NCBI RefSeq assembly: GCF_000233715.2
Contig: NC_021184.1
Coordinates: 1,582,501 to 1,646,500, forward strand
Direction: 5' to 3'
DNA length: 64,000 nt
Origin: Desulfoscipio gibsoniae DSM 7213
GTDB lineage: Bacteria; Bacillota; Desulfotomaculia; Desulfotomaculales; Desulfallaceae
Shown here: piece after piece, positions 55,119 to 63,229 of the stretch
How positions within the stretch are numbered: position 1 is the stretch's first letter
How the letters are laid out: the number at the start of each line of letters is the position of its first letter
Position numbers and translations under genes: made by a program
The notes under the pieces: model-generated
What the model was told of the DNA's origin: nothing
Database searches by the model: none
Seen by the model: only the letters and a program-made list of their open reading frames with translations

Positions 55119-57107
55119 ATGTATATGCGGATTGGAGTTTTTGTTTGCTGGTGTGGGTCAAACATTGGCGGAGTCGTTAATGTACCTCGGGTGGCCGCCC
55201 AGGCTGCTCATTTTCCCTATGTTGTTTACAGCGTGGATTATAAATATACCTGTTCTGAACCGGGGCAAAATATGATTGCAAATGCCATTAAAGAATATAA
55301 CCTGAACCGGGTTGTGGTGGCATCCTGCTCTCCACGCCTGCATGAGTCTACATTTCGTAGTACCATTTCCCGGGCGGGGCTAAATCCTTATTTACTGGAA
55401 ATGGTCAATATTCGGGAGCAATGTTCCTGGGTGCATGCTAATGAACCCGATCAGGCCACCGCCAAAGCCATTGACCTGGTGCGAATGGCCGTTGCCAAAG
55501 CGGCCCGTCTTGAGCCGCTTTTTGAGAGTTCCATCCCCGTAACGAAAAAAGCGTTGGTCATAGGCGGCGGTATTGCCGGAATTCAGACAGCCCTGGATAT
55601 AGCAGATGCCGGGCATAAAGTTTTACTGGTGGAAAGGGAGCCGACCATTGGCGGTAAAATGGTTATGCTGGACAAAACTTTTCCTACGTTAGACTGCTCC
55701 GCATGTATCAGTACACCAAAAATGGTTGCAGTGGCGCAGCACCCTAATATAGAGTTGTTAACTTGCGCAGAAGTTACCGAAGTAAGTGGCTATATCGGTA
55801 ATTTTACGGTGTTGGTGAAACAAAAGGCCCGTTACGTTGATCACTCCAAATGTACAGGATGCGGCACTTGCTGGGAAAAATGCCCGAAAAAAGTATCCAG
55901 CGAATTTAATCAAAATATGGGTGAACGTAAAGCCATATATATTCCATTTCCACAAGCTGTTCCCAATAAACCCTGCATAGACGCGGACAACTGCCGCCTT
56001 TTGAACGGACAAAAATGCGGTGTTTGTGCCAGGGTATGTGCAGCCCAAGCAATAAATTATGAGGATCAGGATGCTTACCGGCAGGTAGAAGTGGGGGCCA
56101 TTGTCGTGGCCACGGGTTATGACCTTTTTGACTGGGCAAAAGCCTACGGTGAATACGGTTACGGAAAATTAGTCGATGTGATCACGGGCCTGCAGTTTGA
56201 GCGACTGGTTAATGCCTCCGGACCAACGGACGGTAAAATAATGCGGCCTTCCGATGGTAAAGAACCCCAAAATGTAGTATTTATCAAGTGTGTGGGTTCC
56301 CGGGATGAGGCTAAGGGGAAAGCCTACTGTTCCAGAGCTTGCTGTATGTATACTGCCAAGCATGCCCATCAAGTTTTGGAAAAAATCCCAGGGTCCCGTG
56401 TGTTTGTATTTTATATGGATGTCCGGGCACCAGGAAAAGCCTACGAAGAATTTTACCAGCGTACCGTTAATGAGGGAGCCCGCTATATACGGGGGCGGGT
56501 ATCCAAAATATCTCGCAAGGGTGGTAAATTGCTGGTCAAGGGTGCGGACACATTGTTGGGCGCCCAGGTGGAAATTGAAGCGGACTTGGTTGTTTTAGCC
56601 ACAGCAATGGTGCCGGCCCAATGTTCCAGGGAGTTTGCCAGAACGGTCGGTTTTACGACTGATCAAGACGGATTTTTCCAGGAGGCCCACCCCAAACTGC
56701 GCCCGGTGGAGACCACCACGGCGGGGATCTTTTTGGCCGGATGCTGCCAGGGTCCCAAAGATATTCCCGATACGGTAGCCCAGGCCGGTGCGGCGGCGGT
56801 TAAAGTCTGTACTTTGCTTGCCAAAAAACATATTGCCACAAACCCCATGATTGCTCGGGTTAATGAATCACTATGTCAGGGCTGCCTGTTATGCCGGGAT
56901 GTATGTCCATTTAAGGCCATTGAAATGAAAGCGATTACGGGTCCGGCCCAAGGACGAACAACTCAAAAAACCGTTGCTCAAGTAAACAATGGCTTATGCC
57001 AGGGCTGCGGCAGTTGCGCTGCGTCCTGTCGTTCGGGTGCGATTGACCTTCAAGGCTTCTCCAACGAACAAATAGAATCGGCAATACAAACACTTCTGGA
57101 AAAGTGA
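55119..57107 (+). CDS. hdrA: Heterodisulfide reductase subunit A-like flavoprotein
   Basis: 662 residues. FAD-binding GGGIAGIQTALDIADAG at about 145-161 with IGGKMVMLDKTFPTLDCSAC, an inserted ferredoxin pair CTGCGTCWEKCP and CGVCARVC (about 245-310), and a C-terminal 2[4Fe-4S] ferredoxin CQGCLLCRDVCP ... CQGCGSCAASC (about 590-640). HdrA is the flavin site where electron pairs are split. No mvhD, flox or frhB partner gene is next to it; the following gene is a membrane polyferredoxin fusion. Start ATG 55119 or 55125. Confidence 0.93.
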   Translation: MYMRIGVFVCWCGSNIGGVVNVPRVAAQAAHFPYVVYSVDYKYTCSEPGQNMIANAIKEYNLNRVVVASCSPRLHESTFRSTISRAGLNPYLLEMVNIREQCSWVHANEPDQATAKAIDLVRMAVAKAARLEPLFESSIPVTKKALVIGGGIAGIQTALDIADAGHKVLLVEREPTIGGKMVMLDKTFPTLDCSACISTPKMVAVAQHPNIELLTCAEVTEVSGYIGNFTVLVKQKARYVDHSKCTGCGTCWEKCPKKVSSEFNQNMGERKAIYIPFPQAVPNKPCIDADNCRLLNGQKCGVCARVCAAQAINYEDQDAYRQVEVGAIVVATGYDLFDWAKAYGEYGYGKLVDVITGLQFERLVNASGPTDGKIMRPSDGKEPQNVVFIKCVGSRDEAKGKAYCSRACCMYTAKHAHQVLEKIPGSRVFVFYMDVRAPGKAYEEFYQRTVNEGARYIRGRVSKISRKGGKLLVKGADTLLGAQVEIEADLVVLATAMVPAQCSREFARTVGFTTDQDGFFQEAHPKLRPVETTTAGIFLAGCCQGPKDIPDTVAQAGAAAVKVCTLLAKKHIATNPMIARVNESLCQGCLLCRDVCPFKAIEMKAITGPAQGRTTQKTVAQVNNGLCQGCGSCAASCRSGAIDLQGFSNEQIESAIQTLLEK

Positions 57108-57560
57108 CGGTGACAAATGGGGATGGTTCTAGCTTGCCATTAATTGCCTGTGAGATGCGTAGTTATGTATTTGTTTGTTCATAAATCGATTGGTAGTTTT
57201 AGGACCATTTATGGGGCTAGTTCCTTTGTGGAAATACAAAAGGGATATAGCCCCATCTTTCTCTTAGATATTTATGTTAATTTTTAGTTCTCTGTATCAC
57301 CGGTGAGCGAATTTAGCGGCAGTAGCCGCTGTGGTTACTATTAAGGGTTTAATCCTGTATCCAGAAAAGTTGAATAATATAAAGTTGATTAATATCTTCT
57401 AAGAAGGGTTTTGCCTTAATTTTGTATAAATAAAATCTATGCTGCCGGGAATTCCATTATCTTAACTTAGATGGTGGGCGATTTTCTGTCAACTCGCCTT
57501 GGAGGTTATATTCAACAGGGGGTTAAGGTAAATAATGGTATTGGACGATGGAGGATCTAA
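57108..57560. other. Intergenic region between hdrA and the fusion gene
   Basis: 453 bases. Just after the hdrA stop lies TGACAAATGGGGATGGTTCT (57111-57130), a partial relative of the dispersed repeat core. A hairpin ATGGGGCTA (57211-57219) / TAGCCCCAT (57248-57256) with inner CCTTTGT/ACAAAAGG pairing and a following CTTTCTCTT is the probable hdr terminator. The fusion gene therefore has its own promoter, which I could not place. Confidence 0.55.
57211..57265 (+). terminator. Likely terminator of the hdrCBA operon
   Basis: Nine-base outer arms and a further inner stem (see intergenic entry), then a pyrimidine-rich CTTTCTCTT run; about 105 bases after the hdrA stop. Confidence 0.6.
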
Positions 57561-60014
57561 ATGAATACCGAAAAAGTGTATTATTTATCTAAGGTTCGAT
57601 TTTTTGCTGATCTTACTAATCAAGAAATAAGTGAACTAGCGAATGACTTTGAGTGGCAAGAATATGCACAAGGTACTGATATCATCAAGCAAGGCCAGAC
57701 GGAGCACTATTATTATATTTTAATTGAAGGAAAGGCTGAAGCGTTAGTATCCAAGCAAGGAATTAATTCCTGGAAAGTTAATTTATTCGGTCCCTGTGAT
57801 GCTTTTGGTGAACTCTCTCTATTTACTGGAAAACCTGCACCAACGACGGTTCGGTGTACAGAAAATTGCCGCGTTTTATTATTAAATGCTGAAAATTTTG
57901 CTCGAATGCTCGTAAGATGGCCTAAACTGTATCAAAAATTTATTGAGCATCTATACCATAATTTAAATGATGCTAATCATGAAATATGGGACGCTAAATA
58001 TAAAGACTTTTTGCGTTTAAGTTTGCAGCTAACTCATTATAAGGATAAATTTTACGGGATTTGGGGAAGTGCTCGAACGACCAGGGAAATTGAAAAAAAA
58101 ATTGATGAACTGGTTAGCACAAAAGAAAACTTGCTTTTAATTGGTGAACGAGGTACAGGCCGGCAAATGGTGGCCTGGTATTTACATAAACGCAGGTTTG
58201 GGGAAGCAGCAACTTTTATAGTTCTTGATGGTCGCTATTTTGATCAGCAGTGGAGCGACATGATGTTTGAAGCTGATGAAGATGATCCTGCAGTATCGTT
58301 TAATTTTTTTGAAATAGTCGGCAAAGGAACATTGTTGTTACGGGAAATCAATAAAATTTCCCCTAGAGCTCAGCTTAAATTGGCTGAATGTCTAAAAATG
58401 AATAAGCAGAACTGTCTTGTGGTAGCTAGCTTACAAGGTAATCCGGAACAATTGTCCCCTAAGATTATACCGGAATTAAGAGAGTGCTTTGGCCAAACTT
58501 ATACTATTCAGCCGTTACGCGAAAGAAAAAGAGATATCCCAATTTTAGCCCAGGGTATTTTAGATAAATTAGCCCTTAAGCATAATAGGAGAAGCCCTGT
58601 TCTCAATCAAGAAGCGAGCAAGTTACTTCTTTCACATCATTACCGGCAAGGAAATGTAACTGAGTTGATTCAAGTGCTAGAAAGGGCATTTTTTCTGGCT
58701 GAAGATAATACAATTGGGTTGGAGCATATCTTTTTTGGTCCGACTGCTGAAAAAATAGGAAGCACAGTTAATCTTCTATCATGGCCAAGTATTGAAAACA
58801 TATTGAAAAAAGGAGAACTTATTTCTTGGTTCAAGCGTATTTCTACAATTATTTTTATATCCATAATTTTATTATTATTGCTGGCCCCCCAAGTAGCTAT
58901 GACTAAATTTATTTTTATTATAGTTTGGGGTTTATGGTGGCCTGCTTTAGCAATAATTTCACCTTTTTTAGGTAGAGTATGGTGTACAGTTTGCCCCTTT
59001 GCGTTTATCATGGAATTTGTCCAAAAAAAACTACACTTGAATAAACCTGTTCCAGATTTGCTAAAAAAGTATGATTATCTGTTTGTTACTTTTTTGTTTG
59101 TTTTTATCTTTTGGACAGAAGTTTTTTTTGGAATGCGATCCAGTCCAATAAATACTGTAATACTGTTACTGGCAATTCAACTATTTGCAATAATTACGGG
59201 TATTATTTTTACACGTCATACATGGTGTCGCTACCTTTGTCCTCTGGGAGGATTTGTGGGTACTGCTTCTATCGGTTCGGCACTTGAGATAAGAGCGGAT
59301 CCCACGGTTTGTCTTAACAAATGTACGACTCACGAGTGCTATGTTGGTAATGGAAGTACTCCCGGGTGTCCAATGTTCCAACATTTACCTTACCTTGATA
59401 ATAACCTCGCTTGCAAGTTTTGTTTCAATTGTGTGCGCAATTGTCCTAATGGTTCAGTTCAATTAAATCTTCGGGTTCCGGCCAGGGAAGTGTGGCATTT
59501 AGTCAGAGTTAACCAAGGTTATGCTATCTTTATTGGGGTAACCTTGGCTATTTTAATCCCGCTTTATTATTTTGAAGCAGTGCATTCGACATGGCCGGTT
59601 TCCATATGGCGCTTATGGTTCAGCATATCTTACTGGGGAACTGCAGTTAGTGCTGGTTTGATTACTTGGCTTATTGCTAAGCCTTTTAAAACTAAGGCAA
59701 CATCTAGACGGATACAGTTGGTTTTTGCTCTAATTCCATTGGTTTTAGCCGGACATATTATTTATCAACTTCGCTTTATACCCGGTGCAAATTCAATTTT
59801 TATTGGGTTGGGTTTTAATACAACTACGGGGGTAAATCAAGCTTTTTATGTCTCTGCTTTCACAGTAGGAGCAACGATTGCCATTTCAATTGGTTTTCTT
59901 TTGACGATTTTTGCAATTATTATGGTGCTCCTTCGCACTAAAGTTAAAGTAATAAAAAAATCAAAACCTTGGGAAGCATGGGGACGGTTCTTTTGTTTCC
60001 AAAACAAATCTTAA
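57561..60014 (+). CDS. Cyclic-nucleotide-binding / degenerate AAA+ / membrane polyferredoxin fusion
   Basis: 817 residues in three parts. Residues about 1-125 form a cNMP-binding (CRP-type) beta barrel with FGELSLFTGKPAPTTVRC. Residues about 165-390 follow the sigma-54-activator AAA+ fold, but Walker A reads GERGTGRQ (195-202, Lys replaced by Arg), Walker B is LLLREIN (Asp lost), the GAFTGA loop is absent, and GNVTELIQVLERA replaces GNVRELENVIERA. From about 426 come eight or so membrane helices with NapH/FixG-like Fe-S motifs: CTVCP (475-478), CRYLCP (556-560), Cys 584/588/593/603, and CKFCFNCVRNCP (618-628). No DNA-binding domain is seen. Probably a membrane redox protein gated by a signal; role unknown. 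The last residues (804-813) are encoded by a dispersed repeat. Confidence 0.85.
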   Translation: MNTEKVYYLSKVRFFADLTNQEISELANDFEWQEYAQGTDIIKQGQTEHYYYILIEGKAEALVSKQGINSWKVNLFGPCDAFGELSLFTGKPAPTTVRCTENCRVLLLNAENFARMLVRWPKLYQKFIEHLYHNLNDANHEIWDAKYKDFLRLSLQLTHYKDKFYGIWGSARTTREIEKKIDELVSTKENLLLIGERGTGRQMVAWYLHKRRFGEAATFIVLDGRYFDQQWSDMMFEADEDDPAVSFNFFEIVGKGTLLLREINKISPRAQLKLAECLKMNKQNCLVVASLQGNPEQLSPKIIPELRECFGQTYTIQPLRERKRDIPILAQGILDKLALKHNRRSPVLNQEASKLLLSHHYRQGNVTELIQVLERAFFLAEDNTIGLEHIFFGPTAEKIGSTVNLLSWPSIENILKKGELISWFKRISTIIFISIILLLLLAPQVAMTKFIFIIVWGLWWPALAIISPFLGRVWCTVCPFAFIMEFVQKKLHLNKPVPDLLKKYDYLFVTFLFVFIFWTEVFFGMRSSPINTVILLLAIQLFAIITGIIFTRHTWCRYLCPLGGFVGTASIGSALEIRADPTVCLNKCTTHECYVGNGSTPGCPMFQHLPYLDNNLACKFCFNCVRNCPNGSVQLNLRVPAREVWHLVRVNQGYAIFIGVTLAILIPLYYFEAVHSTWPVSIWRLWFSISYWGTAVSAGLITWLIAKPFKTKATSRRIQLVFALIPLVLAGHIIYQLRFIPGANSIFIGLGFNTTTGVNQAFYVSAFTVGATIAISIGFLLTIFAIIMVLLRTKVKVIKKSKPWEAWGRFFCFQNKS
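59972..60000. repeat. Dispersed GGAAGCA repeat copy in fusion gene 3' end
   Basis: GGAAGCATGGGGACGG followed by TTCTTTTGTTTCC, read in frame as the C-terminus of the fusion protein. Confidence 0.8.
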
Positions 60015-60096
60015 TTATTTATTTACACATTGGGGGTGAAATTACGAGCTGAACCAGGAAACTCCGAACCTTCCTTTACCTTGGGCTCTTGGAAGA

Positions 60097-60157
60097 GGAA
60101 GTAGGGGGGCGGTTCTTTTTGCTTCCTAGGAAGCAAAAGAACCGTTCCCGTGCTTCC
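60097..60157. repeat. Inverted pair of dispersed repeats (REPIN-like)
   Basis: Two copies in opposite orientation, 60097-60126 and 60129-60157, two bases apart; arms pair across nearly the full length (GGAAGTAGGGGGGCGGTTC against GAACCGTTCCCGTGCTTCC). The right copy encodes the C-terminus of nudC and the TA between copies is part of its stop codon. The hairpin may also stop transcripts from both sides. Confidence 0.8.
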
Positions 60158-60926
60158 CTTGTTGTTGTATAAACCATTCTATAAGACGTCCGGCAATAGT
60201 TTTTTTATCCGGAATTTTTGCGGGTAGGTTGTAGCGTGAAAACCAGTCTGCATGGGATAACTCCAAATTATCAACTACGATTTCACCATTAGCATATTCT
60301 GCAGTAAAAGCAATCATAAGTGAGTCTGGAAATGGCCAGGACTGGCTTCCAAAATATTTTATATTTTTCACCTCAATTCCAACTTCTTCTTTTACCTCTC
60401 TTTGTACACACTCTTCTAAAGTTTCTCCCGGTTCGACAAAACCGGCTAGAACGCTATAAAAGCTATTGGGGAAATTCTTGTTTCTGGCCAGTAATATTTT
60501 ATCTCCTTTAACTATTGCTATGATTACGGCGGGAGATATACGTGGGTAAATATTAACACCGCAATTGGGACACTCTCTGGCAAGTTCAGTTACTTTATTT
60601 TTAATAGGGCCTCCGCATTTACCACAATATTGATGTGTGCGAACCCAATTAATAATTTGATGCGCACGCCCGGCTACACGAAAAATGTCATCCACAGACT
60701 TAAAAAACAATTTTCTTAAACTTATATAATTAAAACCAACAGGCAGCGATGATGGAGCATCTGTAAATTCCGCCGCAAAACAAGGGGAGTTATTTAACGT
60801 ACCTATATATATTTCTTTCTTTAGCTGAATTTCTAATATTGTTAAATCTTTTTTGTTTGGAATAGAAATAGTATCATTATCAGTCTTTATGAGCAGTTTA
60901 TTATCGTAAAACACAAACCATAACAT
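60126..60926 (-). CDS. nudC: NADH pyrophosphatase NudC
   Basis: 266 residues. A zinc ribbon CGKCGG ... CPNCGV (about 98-120), the Nudix box GFVEPGETLEECVQREVKEE, and the NudC-specific SQSWPFPDSLM (the SQPWPFPxS motif). Cleaves NADH to NMNH and AMP and removes NAD caps from RNA. Its final ten residues (257-266, GKHGNGSFAS) are encoded by a copy of the dispersed repeat and differ from a normal NudC end. AGGGTGATT precedes the ATG. Confidence 0.93.
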   Translation of the reverse strand: MLWFVFYDNKLLIKTDNDTISIPNKKDLTILEIQLKKEIYIGTLNNSPCFAAEFTDAPSSLPVGFNYISLRKLFFKSVDDIFRVAGRAHQIINWVRTHQYCGKCGGPIKNKVTELARECPNCGVNIYPRISPAVIIAIVKGDKILLARNKNFPNSFYSVLAGFVEPGETLEECVQREVKEEVGIEVKNIKYFGSQSWPFPDSLMIAFTAEYANGEIVVDNLELSHADWFSRYNLPAKIPDKKTIAGRLIEWFIQQQGKHGNGSFAS

Positions 60927-61508
60927 ACGTTAATCACCCTTTATAACCTTATGTAGACACTATGCAATTAGGAAATCTTAGGCACTGGAAGCGTACACCA
61001 CCGATAAAAGACCACTATGGTTACCCTTAATCTTTATTTACCGCTGATTAAATTAACCATCAATTCTGGCAGAGTAGGTTTCATTGCCATTGCCGTGATA
61101 AAAATATTATACATTATTATTACCAATAAAAAATGAACAACTAGTCACTTACATTGTCAGAATAAACAAATAATAATCGCTAAAGTTTCATAATGTCCAT
61201 ATTTTGACGAGTACGGTGTTCAGAGATTGACACTCCGACCGCTCTCCAAAGGCAAGTTCTTCTTAAACACAGACAACCTGTACTGAAAAGCGCAGCAAAT
61301 ATCGGGAATTATTCTTTATTTATGGGTTTTGGCGAGGTGCTGACTTTGCTCAGGACCTGGTCCTGGAATGCTGGTATCTATACCCGGCTTTATTAGAATT
61401 AAAACAAAAACGTCCAGTTGAGGTGTGATATAAAAATAATTACGAATAAATTTAAAAAATAAACCAAAAATATATAAAAATTTAGGTAAATAAAAAGGAT
61501 AGTTTAAC
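60927..61508. other. Intergenic region between nudC and the DUF3231-like pair
   Basis: 582 bases. A + strand frame at 61208-61396, bounded by stops and lacking a good start, reads EIDTPTALQRQVLLKHRQPV and FGEVLTLLRTWSWNAG; it looks like a decayed gene end, not identified. The rest is AT-rich. No RNA gene or repeat recognised. Confidence 0.4.
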
Positions 61509-62027
61509 ATGGATATAATGGATAAAATCCAAAGGTTAAAAGAGATCGGTAAATCCCAAAAAGAGAAGCAGAAATACATCAATGTCAGTGAGGTATTTTA
61601 CGTATGGGACATTTTGGTTGCGAAACTGGATATTATGGAGAGTGTGCAGATTATTGAAAACTTTACTAACGATAAAGATTTAAAATTTATTATAAGTAGA
61701 GTAGTCGATGTTCTGCAGTCAGGTATTGTGGATATGGAAGCCATAATGAAGTCTTATGGTATTCCCTTTCCTACTCGACCGCCGGCCGGTATCAATACTA
61801 CTACTATATTAGAGATCGTCACAGATTACAATGTATACCAAACCTTATTTGAAAGTATCCAATCATTTTTCCCCATACTTGCCAGTGGTTTTATGCAAAG
61901 CACTTCACCCAGAGTTAGAAAAGCAATTAAAAACCACTTACTCGTAACTATGGAATTACATGAATTACTTGTTGAATACGGCAAGATCAAGGGCTATTTA
62001 AACTTACCCCCTGTATATAATGCCTAA
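61509..62027 (+). CDS. DUF3231-like ferritin-fold protein, copy 1
   Basis: 172 residues, all-helical. EKQKYINVSEVFYVWDILVAKLD, the YGIPFPTRPP linker and a C-terminal ELHELLVEYGKIKGYLNLPPVY resemble the DUF3231 family common in spore-forming Firmicutes (two ferritin-like halves). No convincing di-metal site is visible. The next gene has the same length and the same motifs in the same positions, so the two arose by tandem duplication. Function unknown; a spore-related role is inferred from family distribution. Confidence 0.75.
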   Translation: MDIMDKIQRLKEIGKSQKEKQKYINVSEVFYVWDILVAKLDIMESVQIIENFTNDKDLKFIISRVVDVLQSGIVDMEAIMKSYGIPFPTRPPAGINTTTILEIVTDYNVYQTLFESIQSFFPILASGFMQSTSPRVRKAIKNHLLVTMELHELLVEYGKIKGYLNLPPVYNA

Positions 62028-62050
62028 TTTTTAAATATAAGGAGCAAGAT

Positions 62051-62569
62051 ATGAAAATATTAAAAAACTTGGAGAATTTAAGTAGGTTAGCTATGTCTAC
62101 GGGGGAAAAACAAAAGATGATAAATGTTAGCGAGGTATTTCATATCTGGAATCACTTGGTGCAAAGATATAATGTAATCCATTTGACAAGTTTATTGGAG
62201 GCTTTTGCCAGCGATCCGGATTTAAAGATAATTCTTGCCTCTGGGAAAAAAACCCTCGGTAAACATGTATCGTTGTTGGAGAAAGAGATGATGACATATG
62301 GGATACCATTGCCCAATAGACCACCAAAATATACGAAATCCACAGTAAATATAGAGGGTATCACAGATAGATTTATTTTCCGGCGCGTCCTTAGAGGTAT
62401 TCAGTCATTTTTGCCTACTCATACAATGGCCCTTATTCATAGTACTTCTCCACAAATTAGGGAGCTATTTATAACATTTTTAATAGAAGAATTAAAATTA
62501 TATGACGGGCTATTGGAATATGGTAAGCTAAAAACTTATGAAGTGAAACCACCAATTTATAAGATATAA
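62051..62569 (+). CDS. DUF3231-like ferritin-fold protein, copy 2
   Basis: 172 residues, matching copy 1 along its length: GEKQKMINVSEVFHIWNHLVQRY, YGIPLPNRPPKYTK, HSTSPQIRELF and LYDGLLEYGKLKTYEVKPPIY. AAGGAGCAAG precedes the ATG, 23 bases after copy 1, so they form an operon. By eye about 40 percent identical, so the duplication is old and both copies look intact. Confidence 0.75.
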   Translation: MKILKNLENLSRLAMSTGEKQKMINVSEVFHIWNHLVQRYNVIHLTSLLEAFASDPDLKIILASGKKTLGKHVSLLEKEMMTYGIPLPNRPPKYTKSTVNIEGITDRFIFRRVLRGIQSFLPTHTMALIHSTSPQIRELFITFLIEELKLYDGLLEYGKLKTYEVKPPIYKI

Positions 62570-62609
62570 TTTCGTTAAAGTAAGACATGGGAAGACATGG
62601 GTGGGAAGA

Positions 62610-62634
62610 AGACATGGGGACGTTTCATCTGTCT
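62610..62634. repeat. Related short repeat (AGACATGGGGACG variant)
   Basis: AGACATGGGGACG followed by TTTCATCTGTCT: same GGGGACG core as the dispersed family, with different complementary ends (AGACA/TGTCT). Partial copies GGGAAGACATGGG precede it. Confidence 0.5.
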
Positions 62635-62884
62635 CATATTTGTTCTTTCATTTTGATGAATTTCTTTAGAAATGATTAGTATTGATTTAATATAATGTGT
62701 AATTCATAATATATTGAAAAAACATAGCTTAATAACGAGGATAATTGTTCTAATTATAAAACGAATCCAATGGCGTCGTCCTTATCTTCCAGCTGAGAAA
62801 GATTCCCTTGACTTTATTTTGCAAATATTTTAAACTGTTAGCAGACTTGATATATTTTATACCCAATGCATAACTAAAAAAAAT

Positions 62885-62981
62885 TCTCCGAGTCTTGTGC
62901 ACCTGCAGACGTGATGTTATGGTGACCGGACCGGCAGGGTATATCGGGAAACCGGTATGCCTCCCATTGTGGAAAGGAGAG
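62885..62981 (+). promoter_or_regulatory. Moco-type riboswitch, copy 1
   Basis: Begins TCTCCGAG and ends GGAAAGGAGA, which pair as the closing stem; the conserved core GGGAAACCGG with ATGCCTCCCATT is intact, and CCTGC / GCAGG form the inner arm. These are the features I remember for the molybdenum-cofactor RNA motif (the tungsten-cofactor variant lacks one stem and cannot be excluded). It is followed after 25 bases by an intrinsic terminator. Confidence 0.8.
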
Positions 62982-63005
62982 GATTACCGGCCATTATTGA
63001 ACAGG

Positions 63006-63045
63006 CCCGGCATTGCCATTTTCACAATGCCGGGTTTTTATTTTT
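63006..63045 (+). terminator. Intrinsic terminator of riboswitch unit 1
   Basis: CCCGGCATTG (63006-63015) / CAATGCCGGG (63025-63034), nine-base loop, then TTTTTATTTTT. Confidence 0.85.
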
Positions 63046-63059
63046 AACAAATAAATATG

Positions 63060-63152
63060 TCTCCGAGCCTGGTGACCTAAGCCTAAAGTATGGTTGCCCG
63101 GCCGTTAGGGTGCATGGGGAAACCGGTGTGCCTCCCATTGCGGAAAGGAGAA
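63060..63152 (+). promoter_or_regulatory. Moco-type riboswitch, copy 2
   Basis: Same architecture as copy 1: TCTCCGAGCC at the start, GTGACCTAA with CCGTTAGGG as inner arm, the core GGGGAAACCGGTGTGCCTCCC, and GGAAAGGAGA closing the stem. Closer to the remembered consensus than copy 1. Followed by a second terminator, then by the unknown gene and modA. Confidence 0.85.
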
Positions 63153-63177
63153 TGCGAACTTTATCTTAGCTATAAAG

Positions 63178-63213
63178 CTTTGTCCTTTTTGCAATGGGCA
63201 AAGTTTTTTGTTT
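63178..63213 (+). terminator. Intrinsic terminator of riboswitch unit 2
   Basis: CTTTGTCC (63178-63185) / GGGCAAAG (63196-63203, one G-U pair), then TTTTTTGTTTT. It lies 17 bases before the ribosome site of the next gene. Confidence 0.75.
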
Positions 63214-63229
63214 TATGGGGGGTGACAAT

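Larger units (their letters stand above)
62570..63229. other. Long leader region of the molybdate genes
   Basis: 660 bases between the DUF3231-like pair and the next gene: a repeat variant at 62610-62634, then AT-rich sequence in which the leader promoter must lie (about 62640-62880), then the two riboswitch-terminator units described separately. Confidence 0.7.

Noticed and set aside
53622-57107. hdrCBA considered as a QmoABC sulfate-reduction complex
   Set aside because: The order C-B-A with full HdrB CCG domains and a single HdrA-type flavoprotein does not match qmoAB, and no apr/sat genes are present in the window.
16317-60157. Repeat copies considered as a CRISPR array
   Set aside because: Copies are tens of kilobases apart or in inverted pairs, with no regular spacers and no cas genes.
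61316-61582. Minus-strand 88-codon hydrophobic frame
   Set aside because: It overlaps the start of the DUF3231-like gene, has no ribosome site, and its hydrophobicity comes from A-rich sequence on the other strand.
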